64,000 nt of DNA from Flavobacteriaceae bacterium (GCA_023257625.1 JALRBW010000044.1:1-64000), one strand, 5' to 3'. Counted from the first letter of the stretch, positions 35,876 through 45,567 are shown. Numbers and translations are program-made. Notes: generated by a model not told the origin, from the sequence alone.

Positions 35876-37480
35876 TTAATATTCAATAAGAACAAAATCA
35901 GAACGTAAAGCGTCAAAAGAATTGAAAATTATGTCAAAAAAAGAATCGCCCATAATAAGGTAAAAGGTCAAGAAGTTTATTTTCCTCTCTTGTAACGTAT
36001 CATCAGGAAAAAGAAGTTCATGTAAACGAACAAGACGTTGAACTTCATCTTTTAATACCCTTTTTTGAGCTTTTAATAAACGTTTTTCTAATACCTCAAT
36101 ACCTTTAAATTGTTTCATTTTTTGAGCTTCTACAACTCCTAAAAAGGAGGCATCTGTCTCTTTGGTTAAGTCCATTAAAAAATCAAATTGAATGGCTAAT
36201 TGTTTTTTCAAAAAGTTAAGATCTAAATCAATATTGCTGATTTGTCTTATTTTTTTATTTATCAATGAATTTCTTTTTAAAAATAAGTCTTCTGAGGTTA
36301 ATTTTAATTTAGCTATTTTCTTTGCTTCTTTTTCAGCAATTAGTAATGCTGAATTTCTCAATACCAAAAGAGGAAATACTACTTCCGCTTTATTAAAACT
36401 TTGTTTTAGCTCTAGCCAATAAGCAAGTTCACCTGCCCCTCCAATGTAAGCTAAGTTTGGTAAAATGACCTCTTGATATAAAGGCCTTAAAATCACATTG
36501 GGTGAAAAGCGCTCAGGAAACTTTTTAACCTGTTCGATCATTTCTTCATGTGTCCACCGTATTTCTGAACCATTTAATGAAAAAACGCAATCCTTTTTTT
36601 CTATTCTGAAACGTTCTTTCGGAGTCAAATAAAATAAATTTATTTCTCTAGGATTTACCTGCGGAATATATCCTTTGTTGTAATTGGCTTTGAGATCCTC
36701 TATTTGATTTAAAACAGCTTTATTTGAAAAAGAGGTAAGCAACTCTTCCTCAATATATGGCTGAAAAACTTCCTTTAGAGGTCTAGTATTGGGCTCTAAA
36801 ACAAGTAAGCCATGATGTCCAAAAAGTTGATTTACCAACTTAAATGTTGCTTCTGCTAAAGTGGTTGAAGTTTTATAACTTAATTCAATCCATTTTTTAA
36901 TTTTATTGGCCTCTTTACTATTACCCAAATGTTTTTCAAAAACATTGAGAACATCATACAATGAGTTTAAAGATAATTCTCCAACTGCACCTTTACTCTC
37001 AACTTGCCATTGTATTCGTTTGTCTTGAAACCGAAAAGAACTTATCTCTTCAAAATCATGATCTTCACTAGCCATCCAATAGACTGGCACAAAATCAGCT
37101 TCAGGAAATTCTTTCTTAAGTTTTTTGCAAAGGTTAATTGTGCTTGCAATTTTATAAATAAAATAAACGGGACCCGTCATTAAGCACAATTGATGCCCTG
37201 TAGTGATTGTAAATGTATTCTCGTTTTTTAACTTTTCAATATTTTTTAAAACTGAAGAATCTGGAGATAATCCCTCGTATTGCCGTGTCCACTCTTTAAC
37301 TAAAACACTTCGGTTTAGTGATGAAAATTGAGCTTTTTTTAGTTTAATTTGATTTTTAAAGCCTTTCAAATTTGGTGAGTGCCCATAAAAAGGACGAAGC
37401 GATTTTTCTTCGCTTAAATATTCGCAAATAAAATCTGAAAATCGACCCGTTTTTTCAAAAGCAATGAAATGACTCCCCAT
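35876..37480 (-). CDS. bshC: bacillithiol biosynthesis cysteine-adding enzyme
   Basis: BshC adds cysteine to GlcN-malate in the last step of bacillithiol synthesis, so the organism probably uses bacillithiol rather than glutathione as its thiol. The 534-residue product has the family length and motifs: TTGHQLCLMTGPVYFIYK near residue 95 (nucleotide-binding), VPVYWMASEDHDFEE near 130, the PRPLYQEVILPNLAYIGGAGE-type segment near 330-350 and a C-terminal antiparallel coiled coil (about 390-500) rich in Lys and Leu. bshA and bshB are not in the window. It is divergent from the M14 peptidase gene with about 90 bp between. Confidence 0.93.
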   Translation of the reverse strand: MGSHFIAFEKTGRFSDFICEYLSEEKSLRPFYGHSPNLKGFKNQIKLKKAQFSSLNRSVLVKEWTRQYEGLSPDSSVLKNIEKLKNENTFTITTGHQLCLMTGPVYFIYKIASTINLCKKLKKEFPEADFVPVYWMASEDHDFEEISSFRFQDKRIQWQVESKGAVGELSLNSLYDVLNVFEKHLGNSKEANKIKKWIELSYKTSTTLAEATFKLVNQLFGHHGLLVLEPNTRPLKEVFQPYIEEELLTSFSNKAVLNQIEDLKANYNKGYIPQVNPREINLFYLTPKERFRIEKKDCVFSLNGSEIRWTHEEMIEQVKKFPERFSPNVILRPLYQEVILPNLAYIGGAGELAYWLELKQSFNKAEVVFPLLVLRNSALLIAEKEAKKIAKLKLTSEDLFLKRNSLINKKIRQISNIDLDLNFLKKQLAIQFDFLMDLTKETDASFLGVVEAQKMKQFKGIEVLEKRLLKAQKRVLKDEVQRLVRLHELLFPDDTLQERKINFLTFYLIMGDSFFDIIFNSFDALRSDFVLIEY

Positions 37481-37493
37481 GAATTTGTTTGTG

Positions 37494-37501
37494 TAAAGAT
37501 A
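37494..37501 (-). promoter_or_regulatory. near-consensus -7 element for bshC
   Basis: The minus strand reads TATCTTTA, one mismatch from TAnnTTTG, 13 bases before the bshC ATG. Confidence 0.35.
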
Positions 37502-37544
37502 TTTGATTTTTAGAAAAAGGAATTTACAGTTTCGATAGAAAGTG

Positions 37545-37552
37545 TACTTTTA
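37545..37552 (+). promoter_or_regulatory. near-consensus -7 element for the M14 peptidase
   Basis: TACTTTTA, one mismatch from TAnnTTTG, lies 19 bases before the ATG at 37572. Confidence 0.35.
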
Positions 37553-37571
37553 GAATCAAATTTAAAGCTTT

Positions 37572-40016
37572 ATGATTCGACTCATTATTTTTTCATTATT
37601 ACTTTCTCTTAATTATTTTTCAAATGCCCAAATTCAGTCTCCCGAGGAGTTTTTAGGATATCCATTGGGTGAAAACTTTAGTCGCCACCATCAAGTTGTA
37701 GACTATTATAAGCATTTAGCTGATAATTCTACCTCAATTCAACTACATCCCTATGGTAAAACAAATGAAGGGAGGTTATTACAGCTAGCCATTTTATCAA
37801 CTCCAGAAAATTTAAAAAATTTAGAGACAATACGTATTAATCACATGCACAATAGTGGTATGATTAAAGGACCTAAAAATGACGACAAAGTAATAATTTG
37901 GCTGAGTTATAATGTACACGGTAACGAATCGTCGAGCACAGAAGCCTCTATGAAAACAGCTCATGCATTGCTTACCCAATATCAAGATTGGTTGACAGAG
38001 GCCATCATAATTATTGATCCTTGTATTAACCCCGATGGTAGAGATAGGTATGTGAATTTTTACAACCAAACAAAAAGTAATCCTTATGACTCTAATATTC
38101 TAGGAAGAGAGCATCGAGAACCTTGGCATAATGGCAGAACAAATCACTATATATTTGATCTCAACCGAGATTGGGCATGGTTAACTCAAGTTGAATCTCA
38201 ACAACGTTTGGTGCAATACAACCGCTGGTTGCCACATGTACATGTAGATTTCCACGAACAAGGAATTAACAGTCCGTATTACTTTGCCCCTGCTACTGAA
38301 CCTTTGCACGAAGTTATAACAGACTTTCAAAAAGATTTTCAGGACACCTTAGGTAAAAACCATGCTAGTTATTTTGATAAAGAAGGTTGGTTATACTTTA
38401 CAAAACAAACTTTTGATCTTTTATACCCTAGCTATGGCGATACATATCCTACCTACTTAGGTGCGATAGGGATGACCTATGAACAAGCAGGAGGTGGAAT
38501 TGCCGGATTAGGTGTGGACAATAATGAAAATATAGAATTAACTTTAAAAGATAGAATAGAACATCACTATACCACAGGTATTTCTACTGTGGAAACTTCA
38601 GTTAAACACAAGTTAGCACTTAATAAAAACTACCAAGACTTTTATGACGTTTCGAAATTAAAATACAAAAACTTTATTCTAGAAGGTAATTCGGAGCGAT
38701 TAGAATCTCTTGCTCGCTTTTTAGAAAAACATGAAATTCAAAGTTATTCCCTCGAAAAAGCATCAATTGTTAAAGGATATGACTATCAGCAAACTAAAAA
38801 TACAATAACCTCTTTTTCAGGAAATGCTTTGGTAATACCAACCCAACAACCTAAGGGAAAAATGGCTCAGGTTTTGTTGGAACCCACAACTAAACTTAAC
38901 GACTCCGTAACCTATGACATTACAGCATGGTCCCTTCCTTATGCTTATGGCCTTAAAGCAAATGCTACTCCCTCTGAAATTGCTATCCGAGAAAGATCAA
39001 TTACAAAGTTTGCTCTTCCCACAAATGACAATTCAAATTATGGGTATGGTTTGGAATATGACAGTTTTGAAGACAGTCAGTTTTTGGCAGCTCTTTTAAA
39101 AGCCGGTTTAGGTGTTCGATTTAATACGGTACCCATTTCAAATAGTGGAAAAAATTGGGATAGAGGAAGTCTATTTATTTTAAAAGGAGACAATTTAAAA
39201 AATGAAAATTTTGTCAAATCATTAGAAGAATTAGTGTCTAAATTCAACAAAGAATTATTCGTTATAAAAACAGGGTATTCCTCTGCAGGACCGGACTTAG
39301 GAGCTGATGAAATCATTTTAATTAAAGCGCCAAAAGTTGCAGTATTAAGAAGTGATTCTGCCTCTGCATATGCCTATGGTGAAGTATGGCACTTTTTTGA
39401 ACAACAATTACATTACCCTCTTTTGCAATTAGATCAAAAACAACTTCTTAGAGGGCTAGATGAAATTGATGTACTTATTTTACCCCATGGCTATTATTCT
39501 AAAATTTCAGACAATACAACTGATAATGCCCTCAAAGCATGGATACAAAAAGGAGGAAAGCTTATTGCTTTAGCAGGAGCATTAAAACGTTTTGCCCAAG
39601 CTGAAGGATTTGTATTAAAGAAAAAAGAAATAGAAGATCGAAAAACCACAACAATTCAATATGGTGACTTAGAACGTCAGGCCATGAGTGATATAACAAC
39701 TGGGAGTATTTTTGAGGCTAATTTAGATAAAACACACCCTTTAAGTTACGGAATTGAACAATACTACACTCTTAAACTGGATGAATCTGTATATGAATTC
39801 ATTGAAAATGAAAATAATGTAGCAACACTTCCTGAAAACACAAAACCAATTTCTGGGTTTATGGGATATTATGCCAAACAACAGCAAAAAAATACGCTCT
39901 TATTTGGTGAAGAATCTGTTGGTAATGGACGTGTTATATATTTTGTGGATAATGTCCTTTTTAGAGGATTTTGGTACAATGGTAAAATGGCCTTTTCAAA
40001 TGCGCTATTTTTCTAG
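37572..40016 (+). CDS. M14 family zinc carboxypeptidase, exported
   Basis: An 814-residue metallocarboxypeptidase-like protein with a signal peptide ending near FSNAQ. The M14 domain covers about residues 40-350: zinc ligands in NVHGNESSSTE near 115 (His-x-x-Glu), substrate-binding NPDGRDRYVN near 155, the third ligand in VDFHEQG near 230 and a catalytic Glu in GMTYEQAGG near 303. A linker of about 230 residues follows, then a C-terminal alpha/beta region (about 590-720: VAVLRSDSASAYAYGEV, IDVLILPHGYYS, IQKGGKLIALAG) that looks like a class I glutamine-amidotransferase-like fold without an evident nucleophile Cys. It probably digests peptides in the periplasm or outside the cell. Confidence 0.9.
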   Translation: MIRLIIFSLLLSLNYFSNAQIQSPEEFLGYPLGENFSRHHQVVDYYKHLADNSTSIQLHPYGKTNEGRLLQLAILSTPENLKNLETIRINHMHNSGMIKGPKNDDKVIIWLSYNVHGNESSSTEASMKTAHALLTQYQDWLTEAIIIIDPCINPDGRDRYVNFYNQTKSNPYDSNILGREHREPWHNGRTNHYIFDLNRDWAWLTQVESQQRLVQYNRWLPHVHVDFHEQGINSPYYFAPATEPLHEVITDFQKDFQDTLGKNHASYFDKEGWLYFTKQTFDLLYPSYGDTYPTYLGAIGMTYEQAGGGIAGLGVDNNENIELTLKDRIEHHYTTGISTVETSVKHKLALNKNYQDFYDVSKLKYKNFILEGNSERLESLARFLEKHEIQSYSLEKASIVKGYDYQQTKNTITSFSGNALVIPTQQPKGKMAQVLLEPTTKLNDSVTYDITAWSLPYAYGLKANATPSEIAIRERSITKFALPTNDNSNYGYGLEYDSFEDSQFLAALLKAGLGVRFNTVPISNSGKNWDRGSLFILKGDNLKNENFVKSLEELVSKFNKELFVIKTGYSSAGPDLGADEIILIKAPKVAVLRSDSASAYAYGEVWHFFEQQLHYPLLQLDQKQLLRGLDEIDVLILPHGYYSKISDNTTDNALKAWIQKGGKLIALAGALKRFAQAEGFVLKKKEIEDRKTTTIQYGDLERQAMSDITTGSIFEANLDKTHPLSYGIEQYYTLKLDESVYEFIENENNVATLPENTKPISGFMGYYAKQQQKNTLLFGEESVGNGRVIYFVDNVLFRGFWYNGKMAFSNALFF

Positions 40017-40046
40017 ATGGTCATTGCACTTAATTCTTAAAAAATA

Positions 40047-41351
40047 TTAAAGACTGGGTTTTCCGACTAAATCAAAGTCGTTTGCTTCAATTATTTCTAC
40101 AGAAACAAAATTTCCAGGTTTTAAATAATAAGATGTTGCGTCTATCCATACCTCATTGTCTACATCAGGAGAATCCATAAAAGTTCGACCAACGTAATGC
40201 GACCCTTCTTTTCGATCTATCAAACACTGAAATGTTAACCCAACTAGAGATTGATTGAGTTCCCAAGATATTTGAGATTGAATTTCCATAATTTCATTCA
40301 TCCTTTGAACCTTTACTTCATGAGGAATATTGTCTTCTAAACCAAAAGCATGTGTATTTTCTTCATGGCTATAGGTAAAACAACCTAAACGTTCAAATCG
40401 CATTTCTTTTACCCAGGCCTTAAGTGTTTCAAAATCACTTTCTGTTTCACCTGGATACCCTACAATTAGGGTTGTACGTAATATAATTCCAGGAACTTCA
40501 GCTCTAAATTTTTTGAGTAATTGAGTTGTTTTCTCTTTAGTTGTTCCTCTGCGCATCGATTTTAATATCGGATCAGCAATATGCTGTAAGGGAATATCTA
40601 AATACAAACAAATTTTAGATTCCTCACGTATTACCTGAAGAACATTCTCTGGAAAGCCGGTAGGAAAAGCGTAATGTAAACGAATCCATTCAATACCATC
40701 AACATCAACTAAGGCATGAAGTAAATCAGCTAATTTTCTCTCTTTATAAAGATCTAATCCGTAATAGGTTAAATCTTGCGCAATTAGAATTAATTCTTTA
40801 ACCCCATTTTGGGCCAATTTTTGGGCTTGAGTTACTAATTCTTCAATGGGAGTTGAACGGTGTTTTCCACGCATCAACGGAATGGCACAAAAAGAACAAG
40901 GGCGATCGCAACCTTCTGAAACTTTAAGGTACGCAAAATGTTTTGGTGTTGTTAAAATTCGTTCTCCAACCAATTCGTGTTTATAATCAGCCCCCAATAC
41001 TTTCAATAATTGTGGAAGATCTGTTGTGCCAAAATACTCATCCACTTGAGGAATTTCCTTTTGTAAATCAGGTTTATATCGTTCACTTAAACATCCGGTG
41101 ACATACACTTTATCAATATCACCTGCCTCTTTTCGCTGTATTTGTTCAAGTATTGTATTAACAGATTCTTCTTTAGCATTATCTATAAAACCACAGGTAT
41201 TAATGACAACAATATTTCCTTCTTTTTCATGCACCACTTTTTTATTATTTGCACGAAGTTGGCCCATAAGAACCTCTGAATCATACACATTTTTAGAACA
41301 ACCTAATGTAATGACATTAATGGTATTTTGATCTGTTGATTTTGTTCTCAT
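40047..41351 (-). CDS. rimO: ribosomal protein S12 methylthiotransferase RimO
   Basis: RimO is a radical-SAM enzyme that methylthiolates the conserved Asp of ribosomal protein S12. The 434-residue product has the N-terminal UPF0004 domain (ITLGCSKNVYDSE, INTCGFIDNAKEES, TGCLSERY, giving the three Cys of the auxiliary cluster), the radical-SAM CxxxCxxC in GCDRPCSFCAIP near residue 155 and a C-terminal TRAM domain. The start at 41351 is chosen; the frame is open to 41447 but the extra part runs into the amidase gene. It is the last gene of the ftsY-hydrolase-amidase-rimO set. Confidence 0.96.
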   Translation of the reverse strand: MRTKSTDQNTINVITLGCSKNVYDSEVLMGQLRANNKKVVHEKEGNIVVINTCGFIDNAKEESVNTILEQIQRKEAGDIDKVYVTGCLSERYKPDLQKEIPQVDEYFGTTDLPQLLKVLGADYKHELVGERILTTPKHFAYLKVSEGCDRPCSFCAIPLMRGKHRSTPIEELVTQAQKLAQNGVKELILIAQDLTYYGLDLYKERKLADLLHALVDVDGIEWIRLHYAFPTGFPENVLQVIREESKICLYLDIPLQHIADPILKSMRRGTTKEKTTQLLKKFRAEVPGIILRTTLIVGYPGETESDFETLKAWVKEMRFERLGCFTYSHEENTHAFGLEDNIPHEVKVQRMNEIMEIQSQISWELNQSLVGLTFQCLIDRKEGSHYVGRTFMDSPDVDNEVWIDATSYYLKPGNFVSVEIIEANDFDLVGKPSL

Positions 41352-41352
41352 A

Positions 41353-42990
41353 CTAAGGATATAACTTGGGTGCTTTTCGCGATGGGCAAACATACTCAAA
41401 ACCAGCAGCCAATTCAAAAAGTAGATTTTCTTTTTTGGAGGGTGCAATTAATGTTAAGTTTTGAGGTTCGCCAACAGTTGAATATCCCATAGGAACACCT
41501 AACGCAGGATAGTGGGCCATGGCAGCAAATCCTGCCGATCTGTTGTCAATCGAAAGTATAGCATCCAACTGATGTTGATACATTGGAATTGAAAAATACG
41601 ATATTGCCTCATCCATCATTTTCATTTTTTCCTCTTCAAACTCACTTTTAGTAACAATTGTAGTTGCTACTCTTTCAAATATTTCTTGTCCATAGGGTAG
41701 GTGAAGTAATGAATCCTGTTGATTATAGGAGACAATGTCTGCAACGTTTTTTACTTTAACTTCATTACCCGCAAACTTTTGAATATAAAGAGGTAAATCT
41801 TCTGCCATATCAACATCTAATAGAGTACGAAAAGAAGTTAATGTGATTGAGGGAGGATCAATTGTAAAAACCTCTGCTCCAGCTTCTTTTAATTTAGATA
41901 CAGCTATTTTCATTAAACTATCATCTTCAAAATCTCTAATAACACCAAGTCGTTTTCCTTTTAATAGTTGAGAAAAATCTCTTGGTAAGTTTATAGGTTC
42001 CGATTCATAACTTAAGCTGTCAGTAACATCTTTTCCAATTATGGTATTGTATAAAATAATAGCATCAATCACATTTTTAGCCATCGGTCCTGCCGTATCC
42101 AATGAACTTGAGATAGGCACAATACCACTTCTACTCACAGCTCCAATTGTAGGTTTAAGTCCAACTACACTATTTTTCCCTGAAGGGGATAAAATTGATC
42201 CCGAAGTTTCTGAACCTAATGCTGCTACGGCATAATTTGCAGCCACAGCTACCCCACTTCCTGAACTAGAACCCCCTGTTTCAAATTGTCTTCGCCCGTA
42301 AGGATTTAAGGTTTGTCCCCCAAGTGCACTATTCCCCACCGGACAACCCTGACAAAAATAGTAAGCCCACTCACTAAGATTAAGTTTTCCGAGTATTAAT
42401 CCCCCCTCTTGTCTTATTTTTTGAATAATAAAGGCATCTTTTTTTGGATAATTCGCTTTAAAAACTTCAGCACCTGCGGTAGTTGCCATTGGAGTGACAT
42501 CAATATTATCTTTTATTAATAAAGGCATTCCAAAAAGTGAATTATGAACCTTTTCAGTTCGGTTTCGATCGCATAATCGGGCTTCTTTTAAAACGTTGGG
42601 GTTTAAAGAAATTAAAGCATTTAGATAAGTATCACGATTCATTTCGTAAGTATAAATTCGATACAAATAAAAAAGCGTTAATGCTTCATAGGTTAGGTTT
42701 CCCTGACTGATATGACCTTGAATTGTGGGTATATTTTGCTCTAAAATTAAAGGCTTTAACTTTTCATATTCTTCAGAAGTAAAAGAAGCAAGTTCTTTTA
42801 CAAAAGGTTGAAATAAATAATTGCGATCGGAATGTTGAGATTGTATTCTTTTGTATCGCATACGCTGAATTGGGTGGTCTTGATTGGCCTCTAACTCTGC
42901 AGTTTCATCATAAGCATTCCAAACTTTTAATGGAGGTGTAGAAGTACATCCTAAAAAGAAAGCAAAAACTATAAATCGAATTAAATTCAT
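41353..42990 (-). CDS. amidase signature family protein, putative lipoprotein
   Basis: A 545-residue amidase with a Ser-cisSer-Lys triad. The N-terminus (about 17 residues ending FFLGC) looks like a lipoprotein signal, so the enzyme is probably anchored in an envelope membrane. LLIKDNIDV near residue 150 carries the catalytic Lys; ETGGSSSGSGVAVAAN near 235 has the cis-Ser; and LGSETSGSI near 260 has the nucleophile Ser. The central loop FCQGCPVG and the ~200-residue C-terminal part are as in the glutamyl-amidotransferase-like subgroup, but no gatB/gatC lie nearby and export excludes a tRNA role. Its start overlaps the preceding hydrolase stop by four bases; substrate unknown. Confidence 0.9.
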   Translation of the reverse strand: MNLIRFIVFAFFLGCTSTPPLKVWNAYDETAELEANQDHPIQRMRYKRIQSQHSDRNYLFQPFVKELASFTSEEYEKLKPLILEQNIPTIQGHISQGNLTYEALTLFYLYRIYTYEMNRDTYLNALISLNPNVLKEARLCDRNRTEKVHNSLFGMPLLIKDNIDVTPMATTAGAEVFKANYPKKDAFIIQKIRQEGGLILGKLNLSEWAYYFCQGCPVGNSALGGQTLNPYGRRQFETGGSSSGSGVAVAANYAVAALGSETSGSILSPSGKNSVVGLKPTIGAVSRSGIVPISSSLDTAGPMAKNVIDAIILYNTIIGKDVTDSLSYESEPINLPRDFSQLLKGKRLGVIRDFEDDSLMKIAVSKLKEAGAEVFTIDPPSITLTSFRTLLDVDMAEDLPLYIQKFAGNEVKVKNVADIVSYNQQDSLLHLPYGQEIFERVATTIVTKSEFEEEKMKMMDEAISYFSIPMYQHQLDAILSIDNRSAGFAAMAHYPALGVPMGYSTVGEPQNLTLIAPSKKENLLFELAAGFEYVCPSRKAPKLYP

Positions 42991-43979
42991 TTTAAGTGTT
43001 GTTTTAAAAAAGCTATAGTTGCTAAGGCAACTTCATCAAATTTATTGGTAGTGATGTACGAAGTAATGACATGATCAGCTACATCAGGAAATGCTATTTT
43101 TTCTTTTAATGCCTTTGGTGTTCCTAATTGATCAAACATTTTTAGCATAGCAGGTACAGAAACAACCTTGTCTTGTAAACTGTCATTTTTATAGTAATAA
43201 GCCAAAAGTGTAGGGACAGTAACTTTTTGAAAGGTTGATTTTCTCATTTTTAGGTCCAAAAATTTTTGCATATGCAATAAACTTTCTAATCGAGTTTTTG
43301 TGGTCCAATACATTTTCTTTTCTTCACTTGGACCGTCCATAAAATGATAATTTCCACCCTTCATGAAACGAGCAATTTGCAAGCCCCACGGTCTAGATAA
43401 TATTTTAGAGGTGTTACTATACAAGGCAATATTTGGGCTGTAAAGTACTAAAGCTGCAATATCAGGATCATTGGCTAAACTAAGGGCTAGCGCACCCCCA
43501 TGCGATGTTGCTAGAACGATAACCTGATCTCCCAATTCTTTTGCTATAGCCAAAGCTTCTTTCCCTGAATTCCAATATGCTTCATTATTAAATTCTAACA
43601 TAGGCTCTGCTTCCTCTAAACCATGTGCATACAATCTAGGTATATAAAGATTTGCTTCTAAAGCCTGTGCAACCATGTTATGTACAGGTTCACCTTCTTT
43701 TCCAGAGGCTGTAAATCCATGTAAATAAAGTACCGAATATTTTGTTTTTTTGGGGATGGAATCTTTAAAAAGAATTTTTGATGCATTTCCATGACGAACA
43801 TTCCCAACTTGTTCTTCTTTTTGGTTAATCCAAGTTTCTAATTCTTGAATTGGAACATCAATAATTACAGGTGTAGGATCAAAATTAGGTTTTTCTACTC
43901 GAGGACCTAATAAATAGATCGCTCCCAAGAGTAAAACAATTATAGATAAACTTCGTAAAAATTTAATTATGATTTTCAT
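42987..43979 (-). CDS. membrane-anchored alpha/beta hydrolase
   Basis: A 330-residue alpha/beta hydrolase with an N-terminal membrane anchor or signal (LRSLSIIVLLLGAIYLLG). Hydrolase features are the oxyanion segment LYLHGFTASGKEG near residue 88, the nucleophile elbow LATSHGGALAL near 160 (A-x-S-x-G, with Ala in place of the first Gly), the acid region YYKNDSLQDKVV near 270 and the catalytic His in DVADHVITS near 303. It shares four-base overlaps with ftsY upstream and the amidase downstream. With the amidase it may form an envelope hydrolase pair; substrate unknown. Confidence 0.87.
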   Translation of the reverse strand: MKIIIKFLRSLSIIVLLLGAIYLLGPRVEKPNFDPTPVIIDVPIQELETWINQKEEQVGNVRHGNASKILFKDSIPKKTKYSVLYLHGFTASGKEGEPVHNMVAQALEANLYIPRLYAHGLEEAEPMLEFNNEAYWNSGKEALAIAKELGDQVIVLATSHGGALALSLANDPDIAALVLYSPNIALYSNTSKILSRPWGLQIARFMKGGNYHFMDGPSEEKKMYWTTKTRLESLLHMQKFLDLKMRKSTFQKVTVPTLLAYYYKNDSLQDKVVSVPAMLKMFDQLGTPKALKEKIAFPDVADHVITSYITTNKFDEVALATIAFLKQHLK

Positions 43980-44923
43980 GGAGTAGTAAAGAGGGTTTTT
44001 ACAAAGGTTGGGGCATCAAAAATTTGTAAATCATCTATTCCTTCCCCAACACCTATATATTTAACAGGGATTTGAAATTGGTCAGATATCCCTAAAAGTA
44101 CTCCTCCTTTTGCAGTACCGTCCAATTTAGTAATTGCTAAACTATTAACTTCAGTAGCAGCAGTAAATTGCTTAGCTTGTTCAAATGCATTTTGCCCAGT
44201 TGAACCATCTAAAACCAATAAAACTTCATGGGGGGCTAGGGGAATCACTTTATCCATAACACGTTTCACTTTTGCCAATTCATTCATCAAATTGACTTTA
44301 TTATGTAAACGTCCGGCAGTATCAATTATCACTACATCACTATCCTGAGCTTTAGCAGATTGTAAAGTATCAAATGCAACAGATGCAGGATCACTTCCCA
44401 TTTGTTGTCTTACCAAAGGTACTTTTACACGATCAGCCCAAATTTGTAATTGATCTATTGCGCCTGCTCGAAACGTATCTGACGCTCCTAGTAGCACTTT
44501 TTTATCCTTTTTTGAAAAAAAATGGGCTAATTTTCCAACAGTAGTAGTTTTACCTACACCGTTTACACCTACAACCATAATAACATAGGGCTTATGTTTT
44601 GATTCTTCTTTAGGACCTTTATTTGTATCTCCCAATAATGTTATTATTTCTTCCCCAATCATTTTCATAAGATCGTTGGAATTCAGAAACTTATCTTTGG
44701 CAACTCTAACTTCAAGTGCTTTTATGATCTTTAAAGTTGTAGCTACCCCAACATCTGATTGGATAAGGGCATCTTCTAGTTCATCTAGTAAATCATCGTC
44801 AATCTTGGTCTTACCAACCACAACCATACCCAACTTGGATAAGAATGATTTTTTTGTGGCACCCAACCCTTCTTCCAGTTTTTTCTCGTCTACTCTTGAA
44901 AAAAAATCTCTTAGTTTTCCCAT
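43976..44923 (-). CDS. ftsY: signal recognition particle receptor FtsY
   Basis: FtsY is the membrane-docking GTPase for the signal recognition particle in cotranslational targeting. The 315-residue product is the short form lacking the acidic A domain. An N-domain helical bundle (about 1-100) is followed by the G domain: P-loop GVNGVGKTTTVGKLA near 117, DTFRAGAIDQLQ, DTAGRLHNK, TKLDGTAKGG and GVGEGIDDLQ near the C-terminus. It lies directly after the rpmB-rpmG-DUF4295 group, separated by a strong terminator, and leads the set ending in rimO. Confidence 0.97.
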   Translation of the reverse strand: MGKLRDFFSRVDEKKLEEGLGATKKSFLSKLGMVVVGKTKIDDDLLDELEDALIQSDVGVATTLKIIKALEVRVAKDKFLNSNDLMKMIGEEIITLLGDTNKGPKEESKHKPYVIMVVGVNGVGKTTTVGKLAHFFSKKDKKVLLGASDTFRAGAIDQLQIWADRVKVPLVRQQMGSDPASVAFDTLQSAKAQDSDVVIIDTAGRLHNKVNLMNELAKVKRVMDKVIPLAPHEVLLVLDGSTGQNAFEQAKQFTAATEVNSLAITKLDGTAKGGVLLGISDQFQIPVKYIGVGEGIDDLQIFDAPTFVKTLFTTP

Positions 44924-44939
44924 CTAGTTATTAAATAAA

Positions 44940-44964
44940 AAAAGCTACTTTAAAAGTAGCTTTT
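44940..44964 (-). terminator. terminator behind the rpmB-rpmG-DUF4295 genes
   Basis: AAAAGCTACTT (44940-44950) pairs with AAGTAGCTTTT (44954-44964) across a 3-base loop; read on the minus strand it is followed by a T-rich run. It lies 21 bases after the DUF4295 stop and 16 bases before the ftsY start. Confidence 0.75.
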
Positions 44965-44985
44965 ATTTTATGATTCTTCAAACGA

Positions 44986-45138
44986 TTATTGTTTACTCAG
45001 CCATTGTTCTGCTACATCAGGAGGAACAATTGCCTCAACAAAGCTATAAGAGGTGTTGTCTCCTTTTTTAACCATTTTAATGGCTTTAGTTAATTTTTTT
45101 GACCCAGTTTGTAATGTTGCTACGGATTTCTTTGCCAT
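44986..45138 (-). CDS. DUF4295 domain-containing protein
   Basis: A 50-residue basic protein starting MAKKSVATLQTGSKKL and ending AEQWLSKQ. It belongs to the Bacteroidota-specific DUF4295 family, which is characteristically encoded directly behind rpmB and rpmG, as it is here (two bases after rpmG). The size, basic charge and location point to a ribosome-associated protein. The gene is short and easily missed; the following terminator marks it as the last of the unit. Confidence 0.9.
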   Translation of the reverse strand: MAKKSVATLQTGSKKLTKAIKMVKKGDNTSYSFVEAIVPPDVAEQWLSKQ

Positions 45139-45140
45139 GA

Positions 45141-45323
45141 CTACTTAATTTCTTTATGAACCGTCATTTTCTTTAAAATGGGGTTGAATTTTTTAATTTC
45201 TAAACGCTCTGGGGTATTTTTTTTATTCTTAGTAGTAATATAACGTGAAGTTCCTGGTTTTCCAGATTCTTTTTGTTCTGTACATTCTAAAATAACTTGA
45301 ACTCTACTTCCTTTTTTTGCCAT
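45141..45323 (-). CDS. rpmG: 50S ribosomal protein L33
   Basis: A 60-residue basic ribosomal protein of the large subunit. The [13 protein letters not shown] start, [23 protein letters not shown] core and KMTVHKEIK ending match L33. Only one Cys is present, so this is the zinc-free (C-) type. It lies between rpmB and the DUF4295 gene with gaps of four and two bases. Confidence 0.96.
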   Translation of the reverse strand: MAKKGSRVQVILECTEQKESGKPGTSRYITTKNKKNTPERLEIKKFNPILKKMTVHKEIK

Positions 45324-45327
45324 GATA

Positions 45328-45567
45328 TTAACCTTTATAGTATCCTTTTTCTTTCGCTTCTTTCAAAACAGCAGATATTCCTTTTTTATTTATTGTTTTT
45401 AAAGTCGATGTTGAAATGCTAAGAGTTATCCACTTATCTTCTTCAGGAATAAAAAAACGTTTTTTGATAATATTAGGGTCAAAACGTCGCTTCGTTCTGT
45501 TTAACGCGTGAGAAACGTTATTACCGAACATTACGCGTTTTCCTGTTAATTGACAAACTTTTGACAT
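45328..45567 (-). CDS. rpmB: 50S ribosomal protein L28
   Basis: A 79-residue protein of the large subunit. Family features are [23 protein letters not shown] and the [17 protein letters not shown] strand. Only one Cys is visible, so the zinc-binding set is incomplete, as in C- forms. It leads the rpmB-rpmG-DUF4295 unit, whose promoter is at 45590-45619. Confidence 0.96.
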   Translation of the reverse strand: MSKVCQLTGKRVMFGNNVSHALNRTKRRFDPNIIKKRFFIPEEDKWITLSISTSTLKTINKKGISAVLKEAKEKGYYKG

